From positions 186,001-250,000 of the forward strand of contig NW_013547021.1 in the NCBI RefSeq assembly GCF_000711695.1: a stretch of 64,000 nucleotides of DNA. The letters run 5' to 3'. The stretch's first letter is position 1, and each line of letters opens with the position of its first letter. Position numbers and translations under genes: made by a program. Of this stretch, positions 1 through 11,556 are shown in pieces. This stretch comes from Tilletiaria anomala UBC 951 (Eukaryota > Basidiomycota > Exobasidiomycetes > Georgefischeriales > Tilletiariaceae). The notes under the pieces were generated by a model. That model was not told where the DNA came from and ran no database searches. It was given only the letters and a program-made list of their open reading frames with translations.

Positions 1-2036
1 GACGGGCGAACTGTCGCCGTATCAGGCGCATGCGAAGATGCTCAAGCTGCAGTCTCGAGTCTCGATCGGTCGAAGTGTTGTGTGTGCAAGCAGAAGAGGA
101 GAATCGCGTGATGAGTCGATGAGGTGTGCGAACGACAGAGCCACCGGACATTCGTTCTGATGCCGCCCGCGTACGATGAGGCGTAGGCCTATAGGCTATG
201 CACGCTGCGAGAGGCTATAGTGGTTTCGCGTGCACTGCTTTCCCTCTACCTCTGGGGCTGCCGGCTGGATCGGCCTGCGGTGAGGTGTCCAGGATAGCTG
301 TCGCAGGTCGCGCAATGCAACGTCCGCTCCATGAAAGCCGGGGGAAGCTGTCTGACTGACCTGTATGTAAAGCGAGCCCAGCTGCTAATCCATGACTGAC
401 AGGCCGGCGGACAGGCAGACTGATGGTGGTGATCATGATGGCGGTGGTTTGCAAGGGAACGAGAGAGTCCACAGTGTGCGGAGACGGGTGCGGGTGGGCG
501 GCGGTGGATGACAGCACACAGCCGTGCCACTGAGCCCACCCCATGTACACACATAAGCTCTTGTTCTTCGCTGGCGAACCGCCCACCGCGTTTTTGGACA
601 CAAGGTCCATATCAATCCAAGTCTGGACTCTATCAAACTAGTGATATACTGGCCCCCAGGCTGGCAGTACACTGATAGCCTTCGGCCTATCAGCGATCAG
701 CATTCATTCATTTATACGAGCGCTGGGCTCCAGCTCTGGCCCTGACAAGGCTTGGACGGTGGCTAGCCTCGTGCAGGCGTGTCGAGAACCCAGATCGTTC
801 GATGCCACAAACTCATCATCGTTCCAAGGGACCGGACAGACTCTAATATTGTTCGCACCGCAAGCTCACTCCCGCGGACAGAAACTACATTACAGTGCGC
901 ATCACATTGGATCGCTAGCCGTCACCATGCGGCTATCGAATACAGCGGTCTCTTGAAATCGACGATTTCTCAATGTTCGAGCAATACGAACGCTGGAAGC
1001 CACCAACTGTGTGGGTACTGCGGATGTGATCAATAATTGGATTCTGATAAGCACTCAGGCCCACGACAAGTAGAAGAAAGCCTTGCCCTGTACGGCTTCA
1101 GGCTTTGAGTGATGGCATGGCCCTCTTTAGGACAAATTCCCAATACCTGCTGCCCCTGTCTCTGCGGTTTGCAACATGTAGCTCAGGTGAGGTGTGCCCC
1201 ATTTGGTAAGTTTCGCTCGCAGGCAATGAGGTCATCATTCGCAGTAACACGCAATCCAAGGCCGCACTCGGATACGCCGATGTAAGCTAGGACCTAGAAT
1301 AACAGTGCCAACGACGATCTCGAGTTAACGACGAAGGACCGATTACTGATGTGCACTGATAAGTGATGAGCGCCATCAATAAGACTGAACTTGGAGTTCG
1401 AGCGCCGGAAATGATTGACGAGGTGCTGCACGATGGTTGACGAAGACCACCTGGGTGTAGAAGCAGCTCCGTCGTCGGCGGAAGGGCCATCTCCCGCAGA
1501 CCCCACCGCTGCCGTAGCCTGCAGAGCCGCAGTGTTGGTTCTTCATTAGTAGAGTGTCTATATCCCGCGAGGGCGACTTGGCCCGCAAGTGGCGGTTCGT
1601 CCAAGGCAAGGTCTATGCACGGCTGGATTTGAACGTGCTGATATCCTGGGAGAGAGACGATGTGAGATTGACGAGAGACGTATATTACACGCATGAGGCC
1701 GACGACGGCATGAACAACCCTACTTGGGTGGTTGCAATCCCTTTGCAGTTTGTGGTTTCCAGCGGCCTGGCCTCCGTAACCGTTGACTGGTCCCCAGCAT
1801 GGGCACGGCGGGCGTGTGAGGGAGGCGCTGACTGCTTCGACTGGTGGTCTGATGAGGCGGGCTTTACAAGAGTTCCGCCGTCCAGAAGCAAGGCCCTCGA
1901 CAATGAGCTTCGCGATGGTCCTGGCTAACATTTCAACACCTCACACAACTCATCTCTTGCTCGCTCACATCCGGGAGTCGGGACCAAGTGCAAGCTGCAA
2001 GAGTGAGCCTGCCAACAAGATCCAGCTTGCGCCAGC
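1..2036. other. Intergenic or unassigned stretch, no gene recognised
   Basis: No reading frame here combines length, a plausible start and recognisable protein character. The longest candidates, such as a 124-codon plus-strand frame at 1554-1928, lack family motifs and are overlapped by equally long antisense frames. The last 100 bases are presumably the promoter and leader of the complex I gene that follows. The 11-base word TCAGCGATCAG at 690-700 recurs in the gene-poor island near 16 kb. Confidence 0.5.
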
Positions 2037-3083
2037 ATGTTTGCTCCTAGATCGCTGCTGTCGGCCTCTAGAGCCTGTAAGTATCTGCGACTGTTTCGCC
2101 GGAGAGTGGCGACTTATCACATGTGCGCCGAGGTACTGACTCTGATCCGCCGTCCGCTTTCTGCTCGCCATCTCATCTCCTGATTCGCCGCCGGTCTTCA
2201 GCTGGCCTGAGCCTGCGCTTGCTGCATACCACTGCATCGGCTGCGCGCGTAATCAAACCTGGCCAGCTGCCCGCGTTGAGCAAGAGCACCGCACTCGTAC
2301 CAACCCGCGGGGACTCCTCCAGCTCTCCCGAAGCATCGACGTCCTCATCGTCATCGAGGGCCTTCACGTCCTCCGCCGTTGCCAGGCAGACGCCAGTCGA
2401 GTACGCTGCGCTCGCCAAGAGGGGCACAGAGCAAGCCAGTCTCGAGCAGCCAAAGAATGGCGTTGAATATGTTCTATCCACACTGGATAAGGTCGTCAAC
2501 TGGGCCCGTCAAGGCTCCATGTGGCCCATGACCTTCGGCCTGGCATGCTGCGCCGTCGAGATGATGCACTGCTCCACCCCGCGCTACGACCAAGATCGAT
2601 TCGGTATCATTTTCCGTGCCTCCCCCAGGCAGTCTGATGTTATGATCGTCGCCGGGACCTTGACCAACAAGATGGCGCCGGCTTTGAGAAAGGTTCGTGC
2701 TCATGCACATGTCGTCTCCTTCTTGGTTCCGAATTCCGCACTGACCCGTATCTGCGCCTTTGAACTGCAGGTGTATGACCAGATGCCAGAGCCCCGATGG
2801 GTCGTGAGCATGGGCAGTTGTGCAAACGGCGGTGGCTACTACCAGTAAGTGGATTAGACTTCGCTTGAACGCGACTCTTGCGTGTAATGAACCACTCGCC
2901 GCCCTTTCTTGCCTGCGAAACAGCTATTCCTACTCGGTCGTGCGTGGATGTGACCGCATCGTTCCCGTCGATCTGTACGTACCCGGATGCCCGCCAACAG
3001 CCGAGGCTCTGCTCTACGGTCTTATGCAGTTGCAGCGGAAGATGAAAAGGAAGCGCACCATGACACTGTGGTACAGGAGGTGA
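2037..3083 (+). CDS. NDUFS7: NADH:ubiquinone oxidoreductase 20 kDa Fe-S subunit (PSST/NDUFS7)
   Basis: Nuclear-encoded subunit of mitochondrial complex I. It carries cluster N2, the last iron-sulfur cluster before ubiquinone. Proposed exons are 2037-2076, 2202-2692, 2771-2844 and 2924-3083, giving about 254 residues. The start [13 protein letters not shown] opens a Ser/Arg-rich mitochondrial presequence, and the first intron (125 nt) splits it. The conserved core follows: [19 protein letters not shown] with the tandem cysteines, then [20 protein letters not shown], then MGSCANGGG and [14 protein letters not shown]. Together these supply the four N2 cysteine ligands. Introns 2 and 3 are needed to join [11 protein letters not shown] and [14 protein letters not shown], and both give correct phase with GT-AG ends. 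The gene converges on the transporter downstream. The family assignment is secure; only the length of the transit peptide is uncertain. Confidence 0.95.
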
Positions 3084-3396
3084 TGGAGACACATATGGAG
3101 ACGCACCGCATCTCACCGTGACAGATCAAGCTTTTGTACATACACACTCTGACACGTGTTGGCAGGCGCTGCACCCAGATTCCTTAACAATTGCAAATCT
3201 GTTGCGTGTGATGCTTTTCATGAGTCAGGTAAGGATTAGGCTACATTGTCGAGGCAGCATCTAGCGAAAAGTCTATGCGATCGTCCATATAATCCCCGGA
3301 AGAACTGGGCGCGCCATGCCACGCCCCTTTGTACTGCCTCGGGACTCTGCGCGCGAGCGCACAGGCGGGCTGCCAAGCTCTTTCCGCGTGAGTCTC
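3084..3396. other. Short convergent intergenic region
   Basis: This 313-base gap lies between the stops of two converging genes and should hold both 3' untranslated regions and polyadenylation sites. No separate coding or RNA gene is visible. Confidence 0.6.
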
Positions 3397-5520
3397 TCAG
3401 CACTGATGCGTGGCACCCCCGCGTCCGCTCGCCGCGTCTCGTAGCGCAGTGACAACCGATACGATGAGGACGACGACGCCGAATAGTGCAGTGACAGCTG
3501 CAAGCGGCTTGGTGGACTCCCACCAGCGGCGTGGCTGCGCTGCAGGCCGGTGTCGGATGTTCGCTCCTGGCCGCAGTGGCAGCTCGACTTCATCTACATC
3601 CTCTACAACGCTGGTATCGTCTGGATCGGCGCCTGCACCCCCTGCTGCTGCCCCTCCTTCCATGTCGTCTACTCTGCCAATACCCCGGTCCTCGTCGTCA
3701 TACGTGGAAGCCGGCTGATAGCCATCAGAGCGCCCCAGCCGGCCGTTGGGCGATGGCATCGCGGACCCGTTGCTTGAGGCACTTGTGAGGTGATTTGGTA
3801 TAGTGAAAGGCCTCTCTAAGCCATGTTTGTGTGCGTCGTTGCTGAGCTTGAGGTAACACAACGCTGGGAAAATATATGCTAGTACTGTAGCGCTGAGTCC
3901 GCCAGTGAGCTCCAGAACGATGCCGAGATCGCACGTCATGAGGCTGACGATCAGGCTCGAGACTACAAGCGCTGAAGTGAAAATCAGGTGACGTTGCTGG
4001 TCGAACTCTCCAGCGAAAAAGTAGGTTTCGAGCACCTCGCTACAGAGAGCATATATAAATGGCCGGCTTTCAGCGTCGTCAAGGGGTTCACCAACTTGTG
4101 CAACTCACCGGCACACCAGACATTCCAAAGGGAATGTTGTCAGCATGTTTGCACCAAAGCAAAACCTTGCAAAGTTGACCATCGTGTCCGAGGCAGGAAA
4201 GTTGTTCAAAATGTTTGCGAGCGTCTTGTCCTCGAATGACCAATACCCTGCGATCGACATGGACGTTGCTGCGACGCCAGCGATAAGCGTCGAGTAGTGT
4301 GTCACCTTGCCAAACTTGTCCATGGACGGTTCCTTCAGACTCCCGTAGATGAGCAAGGAGTTATGGTGGCAGACGAATGCAAAACTGATGACGGCGATAC
4401 TGCGAATGATTTTACTTGGAAAGACAATCGTGAAGCGCAAGCTAGGGTCACCTGTGAGCTCTGCAGGCATGGCTGGCCCGCGGATGATGACTGTGAGAAT
4501 GATGAGGACCATGCTGACGAGGGCAAAAGCGCTGGCTTTGCTCAGACTCTCGATGTTGCGATACAGAGACAGTGGGTAACTGATGCCGAGCGTGCAGGCG
4601 GTGATGACGAACTGTCGGTTGGCCAGGAAGGAGCCTTCCAGCGAGGGAAAGACACTTGCGATGACGTGCGGAATGGTGTCGCCAATGACAACACAGAAAG
4701 CGCACATGCCTCCAAAGGCAAATGCGAATTGGAAAATGGAAACGGCCGCTTTGCCATTGCCGCCAAAGCAGTGCTCCATAATTTCAATGTAGGTCTGCCG
4801 CCCGCTCAGCTTGGCGTTGAGAACGATCAGTCGAATCGTCCAGTCTGTCAAGAAAGATAGCCCAATAAGGAGCACGACTCCTGCGACGAATCCTGATTCT
4901 CGCATCGAGTATGGCAGACCGACTAGTCACGACGAGAGGACACACGTAATTGGCATGTCAGAGGCTAGGCACAAGGGTGCGATAGTAGGTCACTTACCTA
5001 TCCCGGCACCCAGAATCGAGTTTGCCATGTTTACCGTTCCATCGAATGTCCCTGCCCCTCTTTTGAGCCAATCTGGCAGGCCCTCGCCGTCCCAGCCAGG
5101 CACCGCCCTGCTAGCAACGCGTAGCCCTTCTCGGATCGGGGTACCCAGACCATCCATGCTCAATTGCAGACGATCTGGTATTCGGTCGATGAGCGGTATT
5201 GAGGTACTTATTTGCCTGCCCTCGCGATTGCCTCCTAGAACAGCCGAAGCCGCATCGAGGGGATGAAATGACAGCGGGTCTGCATCGTCCAGCTCGTCTG
5301 AGTCAAGGTCGAATTGTGCTTCACGTGAAGATGCCGTCGATTTAAGCCCTGTGCCGTATCGTGCCGCCCCGGCACTAACAGGAGGTGCTCCGCCGTCCGA
5401 TGGCCTCGCATCAGACACAGATTCGGACGTCGACGAACGACCTGCCCAAGCATCATGCGCTGCACCGGTCTCACCATCATCGTCATCGAGTGCGAACAAG
5501 ACCTGTGTCTCGAGCTTCAT
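3397..5520 (-). CDS. Amino acid/auxin permease family transporter (AVT/SLC38-like)
   Basis: Predicted multi-pass transporter of neutral amino acids, probably at the vacuolar membrane as for yeast Avt proteins. Exons on the minus strand are 5520-4998, 4922-4109 and 4039-3397, giving about 659 residues. The N-terminal 150 residues are acidic and Ser-rich (cytosolic tail). The first membrane segment carries the family signature FDGTVNMANSILGAGIVGLPY, which the first intron interrupts at the Ile/Val codon. About ten further hydrophobic segments follow. The motif PLECLVCREVLE, joined across intron 2, is typical of the eighth segment region. Near the C-terminus a long polar loop of about 100 residues, rich in Gly, Asp and Ala, precedes a last membrane helix (LAAVTALFGVVVLIVSVV). 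The in-frame upstream extension lacks an ATG, so the start is the ATG at 5520. Substrate and location are inferred from the family. Confidence 0.88.
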
Positions 5521-6115
5521 GGCGATTAGGTGTCGCAACCTGGGCGCACCCTGTTAAGACCGACGCGAGGTTTGCCGAATGCAGCGCTACTGGATGGCAG
5601 TGAAGTTGGAGCCAAGTCAGCAGCATGGAACAATGCCAACCTAGCTTGTCGCCAATGGACACGCAAGTCGTTCAGCCCATGACTTTCCATATGCTCTTAT
5701 CGTTTCAATGTCGGGTCTGTATGAGATTTTGCCAATGCCTTTGAGCCTTGAGCACGGTGTGGCGCGGCGACGCAACCCTACAACAGAAGGATGCAGTCAG
5801 ATCCTCTTCGTGTAAATCCATACTTGCCTCTCACACTGATCCGGATGTATCGGATCTGGTGCGGGTCGCCTCGGTTGGGATTGACCTGTTGGTGTTGTCA
5901 CATTTAACCATTATATATAGCGAAGCTACTCTTGAAGAAGAGTTGCACACGAGGTCCACGATCCAAAGTCCAGTTTCTAAAACGGCAATCGTCTAGGAAG
6001 GGACTCAAAAGCCAATCAACTGCCTGTTATTGTTTGCGGACTAAAAAGGCAGTGTTTTCTGCGGCGTGAATGCTTCCCTGAGTGGTCAGGGCGACAGCCT
6101 GCTCCACCGCCCGTC
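5521..6115. other. Divergent intergenic region (transporter / oxidoreductase)
   Basis: About 600 bases between the transporter start on the minus strand and the oxidoreductase start on the plus strand. It would serve as a two-way promoter. An AT-rich block with a TATA-like run (TTATATATAG near 5912) lies about 200 bases upstream of the oxidoreductase ATG. No coding gene is supported. Confidence 0.5.
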
Positions 6116-7646
6116 ATGTCTATTCCGTGAGTTTGTGTCCAGCAGAAGGTGACCTCACCTTTCGAGCACATATTGAAAGTTCTGCACTTCAGATCCACCC
6201 AAAAGGCCCTACAGCTCGAAAAGCCGGCAGGCGATCCAAAGAGGGGCCAACGCAATGTCGCGGCGGTCCGATATGTGCCAGTCCCCAAGCCGCAAACCGG
6301 AATGGTCCTCGTCAAGGTGAGCATGGCACCCCGGAGTCCCGCCTGGAATACATCACAGCCCTAACCACCATCAAGTCTCCTTCTCGTGTCTCTGTTTGAA
6401 GATCCTCGCCTCCGGGCTCAACCGCCGAGACGAGTAGGCCATGCTCGGTGCCTACCCGGGGCTATTGTACAAGAACAGCACCTTTGCCTGCAACGGTGCC
6501 GGCGTCATTGTGCAAGGCGGACTGCCAGATTCGGCCAAGGGGCACCCAGATGGAATTGTTATTCTGGTACCTACTCGCGGCTGGGAGTCTGATCCAGAGG
6601 GGCCTGAAGCCGAACTGCCCAACGCCAAGAACAAGCAGAACAAGCTCGGTGGCAGCGGATTTGGTTGACTCGGTAACACCAAGCCGACAAACGGGGTTGG
6701 GACATTCTGCGAATATGTCGCCATAGAGAGTGACCATCTCGTTGCCGCACCAAAGCACCTTGACGTCGTCCACAGCGCAGCTCTGCCATACGGTGGTATC
6801 ACTGCTTTCCGGTGAGCACATTCCATCGCAAGAGGCATGCTGCAGCGTCTGACTTTGATTGTCGCATCACTTTTGATCCCGTGTAGCGCGCTCTTCACGA
6901 AAGGCCAGCTCAAGGCAGGACAGATTCTACTCCTGACGGGCGTTGGTGGCGGCGTTGCGCAGCTAGCACTCCAGTTCGCGGTCGCGGCCGACGCGAATGT
7001 CTACGTTACCGGCGGCTCGCAAGCCAAGGTCGATCGTGCTGTCAAGAACCTCGGAGCAAAGCGCGGAGCGGTCTCCAAGGACAAGGATTGTCCCAAGCAA
7101 ATTTCCAAACAGTTACCATCCGGTAAACTGTATATTGATATCGTGGTCGACAGTGCCGGTGGGGCCATCTCGGGCCAAGCTATGCAGGCTGGGCTCAAAG
7201 TAGGCGGCAAGTTGGTCTGCTTTAGCATGACCGCTGACCCTAAGAACCCGTTCACCATGCGAGAAGTGCTCAAGAATGTCGATGTCCTCGGTGAGTGCTC
7301 ACAACATTCGAGAGAAGGAAGGGATCCTCCCTCTAATTGGACCTCAACAATAGGCTCGACAATGGGGTCCAAGGAAGAGTTCAGGGAATGCATCCGCTTC
7401 GTGGAAAAACACAAGCTTGTGCCGACAATTGACACTATTCTCGAGGGCTTGGAGAATGCACACAAAGGCTGTGAGTCTGTGGCGAAACATCTGTCCTCTT
7501 GACTTGTCCCGTGCACGTCATGAATACCTGCATTGCCGTACCCCACGATCATTGCAGTCCCGCTCTTGCAGGATGCAGACAAGCGCAGCGGCGGCAAAGT
7601 CATCATCAGGGTCGCTCCCGCCGACAAGCGCACATCCAAGCTGTAG
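6116..7646 (+). pseudogene. Zinc-type quinone oxidoreductase-like (MDR family) gene with two in-frame stops
   Basis: Medium-chain dehydrogenase/reductase of the NADPH:quinone reductase type. Six exons fit the family with correct phase throughout: 6116-6126, 6193-6316, 6402-6811, 6887-7290, 7354-7470 and 7558-7646 (385 codons). Visible landmarks are the start MSIPSTQKAL, LNRRDE at the first catalytic-domain loop, the nucleotide-binding LLLTGVGGGVAQLALQFA, and NVDVLGSTMGSKEEF near the end. Two stop codons interrupt exon 3: TAG at 6435-6437, where the family has Trp after RRDE, and TGA at 6666-6668 after GGSGFG. Clear homology continues in the same frame after both, and neither sits in a plausible intron. 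All ten splice boundaries remain canonical, so the lesion looks recent. Sequencing error, readthrough or RNA editing are alternatives to true loss. If inactive, quinone or enone reduction from this locus is lost. Confidence 0.85.
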
Positions 7647-8166
7647 ATTGCTAGACCTGTTCATTGCTCCATTTGTTTATCTTGACTGCCAGTCACTATG
7701 GTCCATGATGGTTGGTTGAACAGGTCGGGCACAGATTGTGAACTGTTGAATTGAATGGATGAGCCTCGGCGCGTCGGGCTCCCACACAAGCACAGATCAT
7801 CGACACACTACTGTGGGTATACGTCGCTCATATATACATATGTATAGGTGTATATTTAATTATATATCTCGAGCGGCTTGTACACTTTCGCGCTCTCCTA
7901 TTACATGTCCTATATATTTTTGAGTTGCGCATAGCAGCACATATGTCGGTGCGGCTTCTCTCCTCGGCAATCAGCATGAATGGGTGCAGAGCTTGATGTC
8001 CTGCGTGTGCTGATCGACCTTTGCCAAAGATTCGGTGAGGAAGTGGCCGCCGGCTGCCGTCTCCAAAGGCCATCGTCCTCCTTGACGCGTGTTCTCACTG
8101 ATCCCTCGTGGTCAGCGACGCAGCACCAACGCAATAGTCAAGAGTGAAGGCGCGCCCCTTGTCAAT
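7647..8166. other. Intergenic region with AT-rich block
   Basis: About 520 bases between two tandem plus-strand genes. A strongly AT-rich tract of alternating TA runs around 7829-7870 probably includes the 3' processing signals of the oxidoreductase transcript. The rest would be the promoter and leader of the coiled-coil gene. No coding gene is seen. Confidence 0.55.
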
Positions 8167-10148
8167 ATGTCGACAGAGGCATTTCCGACCATGTCTCCAA
8201 AGTTCGAGCACGACGCATCTCTAAAAGGAGAGAACACTGGGCTCGTCGCAGAAGGGACAGCAGGCGCGTCGCAAGTCGTTGCGGAAGCGACAGGTGAGAG
8301 TCATCTCTTTGACTGTGACTCATTGCAAGTTCTTCTCACACGCGAGGCTCATCACTTTGTGTAGATCCAATGGACAGGATCGCACAGCTTGAAGCGGTGC
8401 TGAAAGAGAAAGAGGCCATCATCGAGGCTCTATCGCTAGCATCTCCACCCAGGCTCTCAGGGGCTCTCGACGCGTCGGACCCGCTTGCTGAGGTGCAACC
8501 CGAGTCGGCCTATGGCTCCCGCGCCAAGCGAGAATCTCTGCCCTCGCCTACAGCGAAGACCGGAAGGTCATCGCTGAAGGCCAATGGCCTCCATGGAAAT
8601 GGCACAGGCGGCGCTTCTGAACCATCTGCACCACATGCAAACGGACGACGGCGCAGCTCAAGCTTGGATCCCCTCTCCTCTCCAAATCTACGACAACAGT
8701 CGCCAAAGAATATAGAGCAGTTCTCTTCGATATCGCTTGCCGGGGCCAGTCGTGACGTAGCAGCAGAGGGTACTCGCGAGCGGCGATCTTCGAACTCCTC
8801 CATGCGATCCACTCGCACGGGTGTATCTATTAAGGTCGACTCATCCTCAAGACGAAGCAGTCTCTCTTCAGCCACACTGAAGAACGGAAATATCGACGGC
8901 TCCCTCGCTCCGTCAGACTACGCGAGCGACAATGGTAGCGTGCTTGGGCTTCATCCCAATGGTGATGGAAGTCGGAAGAGCCCGGCCGCGGGCAACTGGG
9001 CCACAAAATTCCGGCGGGCACCCAGCCCTGCGCCGAGCAACGTTAGTGAAGCCGACTCTGTCTCTTCCTCACGAGGTGGCGGCGGAGGTTCCGCTTTTAC
9101 AAACGGGCTGGGTGCGTGGCGGAGAGCATCTCTACAAGCAGTTGGCCGACGGCGGAAGTCCGGCATCATCAACCTCGACCACAGTCTGGTGTCTCCCACT
9201 ACGCCCGGCAGTGCTACCTCCGAAAGCGGACCAGGAGGATTGGGGCCACTCCGAGAAGCTGGAGCGAGAAGCACGCAGCTGGCGGTGGAAGGGTTCTCCG
9301 CGCCGACGATCGCGTCGGAAAATAGACGTCTAGCAGTTCTCGCGCAGCAAGCCCAGGCCATCACGTCTGGCACCACAGCGGCGAATGTGCCGAATGGGAG
9401 CAACCCTGGCGCCGGCGGATCAGGCAAAGTGATTAGCGCTTTGACAGCGGAGCTGCAATCCACGAAGAACCTCCTCGACAATGCCAGGTCGGCGTTGCGA
9501 GCATCTCAGCGCTCCACATCAGCTGCGCAACGAGGCCTGGAGGACACAAAAGAGGCGCTCGGTAGGTCAAGACAAGAGAACGAGAACATGAGCCGAATGC
9601 TGGAGCGGAAAGATCGACAGCTCGCAGAGGCACTCGAGCGCGCACGAAAAGCTGAGAGTGAGTCCAAGGACCTCGGGCGGCAGTCGCGCGAGTGGGGCAC
9701 GCGCGTGCGCGAGGTTGAGTCCGAGCTCGGCGAAGTACGCCGCGAGAAGGCGAAGGACGAAGCTCAATATGAAGCGATCCGCTCCGCATGGGACTCTACA
9801 CGCGAAATGTGGAGGAAGGAGTTGCAAGAGTTGCGCGAGCAAGTGGCCAAGCGCGACGAGGAGCGACAGCAGCACGTTGACCAGATGAAAAGCAAGCTCG
9901 ACCAGATGGACGCGTTGTATCAGTTGCGAGTCAACGATACTTCTGATATCGAAGGCGCTGTTTCCCAGCTCAAGCTGGAGACGGACAAAGCCGCTGCCCT
10001 CGTACGCCAGCAGGTCGAACCGCTGGCGAAGCAGGCCGACTTTATCGAGCAGGAAGAGAGAAGGATGGGAGAGACTGTCGATATGGTTCATCGGGAGCTC
10101 AAGCGCATCCTGCGCCTCGCAAGGGCGGGTGACACAAGCGGAGGTTAA
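8167..10148 (+). CDS. Coiled-coil protein, She3-like
   Basis: Two exons, 8167-8293 and 8365-10148, encode about 636 residues; the 71-nt intron joins codon G|AT correctly. A short helix around residues 44-66 (MDRIAQLEAVLKEKEAIIEA) is followed by a long Ser/Gly/Arg-rich, probably disordered middle. A continuous coiled coil then runs from about residue 400 to 630, starting ALTAELQSTKNLLDNARSAL and rich in Glu, Arg and Lys heptads. The pattern of an AELQ..KN.L...RS.LR.SQRS start followed by NE...M.ERK..QL.E.LERARKAE resembles fungal proteins annotated as SWI5-dependent HO expression protein 3. In yeast She3 links mRNA cargo to a class V myosin. That role here is inference from coiled-coil similarity, which is weak evidence; any long fungal coiled-coil scaffold is possible. 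The ATG at 8167 is chosen because the in-frame upstream extension is short and unremarkable. Confidence 0.62.
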
Positions 10149-11556
10149 TTCCCCGACGTAAGGAAGGAGAGCTAGTCATACCCTTGCGGTCTTCTTATAT
10201 GTGGCAATTTTCAACGATCTCAACACTTGGCATACTGCACTTGCGCTACTACTCACTCACATTTGTACTATGTATATTCACACCTTCCCGCAATGCGTCA
10301 TCATTGGACGCCACGGTCCCTATGGGTCTGCCCTACCCGACAGTATAGATGCTTTGGGAGGGTCCGCTGTACGTCATGTTTGTCTAAGTGTCCATGCAAG
10401 TGACGCTCAGGCATATGAAATGCTTCCGTGGAAGGGGGAGGGGGTTGGTAAGGGGGTCAATATCTTGAATGCCACGGAGAAAGCAGCTTTCAAAGGATCG
10501 TGAACAATATGCGTATACGTTTGCCGCCTTTTCGTGATCACCTATGTTATGAACTACTCGCCCATATCCCAACAGTAGTTCGTGCACTGATCCGGCAACG
10601 TGTATCAGCAAATAGATCTCACCCAGCTAATGAACAGAGGGTATGAGGCCTGTCCTTCAGCAAGCTTGTAAGCATGAAAGTCTCTCTGCATCAAGTGGTC
10701 GCCAACTGCGGCGTACACCGACCAAAACCGTCATCCTCGCCGACTTTCTTATAGCACCTCCCTTGTCTCCCACACGCTTCGCGCACTACAAGACTTGGAC
10801 GATCAGTCCGAGAGGGACGAGCCTCATCATGAGTTCACAGCCGAGCCGAAGCTTGACAAGGACCACCCTGCTGCCAAGGCCTAGTACTCTGGTGACCCGG
10901 AAGAAAGGGTTGCACACGGCCACAGCCACGAAACAGCGGCAGTCACTGCCGATTGATGAGAGGACGTCAGTTCAGCATGGCCATCTTGCCTGTTCGCCCT
11001 GGCAACGAAAACGGAAAATCTTTCTATCTGCAGCATCATAGGCACGATAAGCGAACACGCCATATTCTGTTATCTACGCTGTCCCATATGATGCAGCCTC
11101 GCCATCAACGCGTCCAGGCGATCGACCATCCATGTATCGATCGGTGACATGAACCATCAATGCGGCTTTAAATGATCGATGCCGAGTGTTCTTGTTGTGC
11201 GTTGTCTGTGTGCTTCCCCACTTGTTTCTCTAAACTCGATGGCCTTTTGCTTGGAATCACACGCAAACGCCGCCCATGTCTCGAAAGGGTAATAAGGTCG
11301 ACCTAGGCGATTACCTAATGCAATAAGGGTTGCTATGACGCTGTCTTGAGCAGGGTTTGACGTTTACTCGACACTGATGGCGACCTCCTACACTTCGAGA
11401 CAGTGCGAACATCAGAATAAAGCGTCCTCAACATGGCACTCTGAATATCAGACTTCTGACCCACATCCATAGCTTGGATATAGGGCGGAGTTTTGGGTTT
11501 CTCCTGAATTTCCTGCGCGCGCCGCTTCTTTCCTGCGGCCTGCGTCGGTCATAGCC
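10149..11556. other. Gene-poor stretch, nothing recognised
   Basis: About 1.4 kb of sequence with only short frames in all phases. No protein family motif, tRNA or repeat array is visible. It forms the left part of the gene-poor island that runs to 21.1 kb. Confidence 0.5.

Noticed and set aside
1554-1928. 124-codon plus-strand frame upstream of the complex I gene
   Set aside because: No family motif, an overlapping antisense frame is longer, and there is no supporting splice or promoter context.
6640-6690. Possibility that the TGA at 6666 lies in a tiny intron of the oxidoreductase
   Set aside because: No GT-AG pair with the right phase gives an intron of realistic length, and family residues continue directly on both sides.
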